Assembly: GCF_014805625.2 (NCBI RefSeq)
Contig: NW_023998414.1
Location: 34,914,554-34,978,553, forward strand
Length of the DNA: 64,000 bases
Reading direction: 5' to 3'
Source: Glossina fuscipes
Taxonomy: Eukaryota; Arthropoda; Insecta; Diptera; Glossinidae
Shown here piece by piece: positions 63,723-64,000 of this stretch (positions within the stretch are counted from its first letter, which is position 1; the number at the start of each line of letters is the position of its first letter). The notes below the pieces were generated by a model. The model saw only the letters and a program-made list of their open reading frames with translations. It did not search any database and was not told the origin of the DNA. The position numbers and the translations under genes were made by a program.

Positions 63723-64000
63723 AAATGGCTGAGTTTTATGTATTTATAACACATTATAATTATGTACATTGGGAACGTAAAACTCGTTTATTATGAGGAA
63801 CTAACCAAATGAAGCATTAATAACATTTTCGCGGACTATTTCTCAGAAAACAAACTACTGGGAAAGTTTTATTGGTCTTTTGGATACTCGCAGTACACGG
63901 TTAACTTAATTTCCAAGCAAACAAAACTAAGTTTATATTGCAACAAAAACTAAAAGAGAAAAAATAAAGTGCCAGAATCCCTTTTCCTCAACACGTTTGA
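63723..64000. other. Right edge of window, nothing identified
   Basis: AT-rich sequence without supportable features. Confidence 0.4.

Overview
This window is AT-rich animal nuclear DNA from a higher (cyclorrhaphan) fly. The evidence is short GT-AG introns of 60-70 bp inside one gene, very large introns inside another, abundant microsatellites and long A/T runs, and two genes whose proteins closely match the fly forms of mitofusin and of the plexin-domain-containing (PLXDC) family. The repeat load is much higher than in Drosophila euchromatin, which points to a tephritid- or muscid-like fly. This is an inference from composition, not a species call.

Layout. 0-2.85 kb: gene-poor, with a decayed LINE reverse transcriptase at about 0.56-1.19 kb. 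2.85-3.97 kb, minus strand: an unrecognised lysine/arginine-rich, probably nuclear protein with at least one intron. 5.3-11.7 kb, plus strand: Marf (mitofusin), with all coding exons resolved to a 792-residue protein, a likely 5' non-coding exon carrying an upstream ORF, and a candidate 12-nt microexon. 11.7-18.1 kb: intergenic, with two unassigned open segments behind good splice acceptors, repeat copies, a 430-bp pyrimidine microsatellite block, and a LINE C-terminal fragment with an in-frame 147-bp tandem duplication. 18.13-57.29 kb, minus strand: a PLXDC-family type I membrane protein. Nine coding exons join in frame to 598 codons. The signal-peptide exon lies at 57.2 kb, about 34 kb upstream of the next exon at 22.9 kb, so most of the window is one giant intron. 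57.3-64 kb: upstream region of that gene, with a possible 5' non-coding exon near 63.1 kb (minus) and a possible exon of another gene at 63.67 kb (plus).

The giant intron holds mostly transposon debris: two mariner-like transposase relics (46.3 and 51.4-52.2 kb), two short mariner-type elements with terminal inverted repeats (37.2 and 55.5 kb), and two dispersed non-coding repeat families, called A and B here. Family A includes two roughly 830-bp copies at 27.9 and 44.3 kb. Family B is 450-900 bp and is bounded by TACCCTACACCAC-type inverted ends. No operon-like arrangement is expected. Marf acts in mitochondrial outer-membrane fusion and the PLXDC protein at the cell surface; nothing in the sequence links them functionally. 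No tRNA, rRNA, CRISPR or recognisable structured RNA was found.
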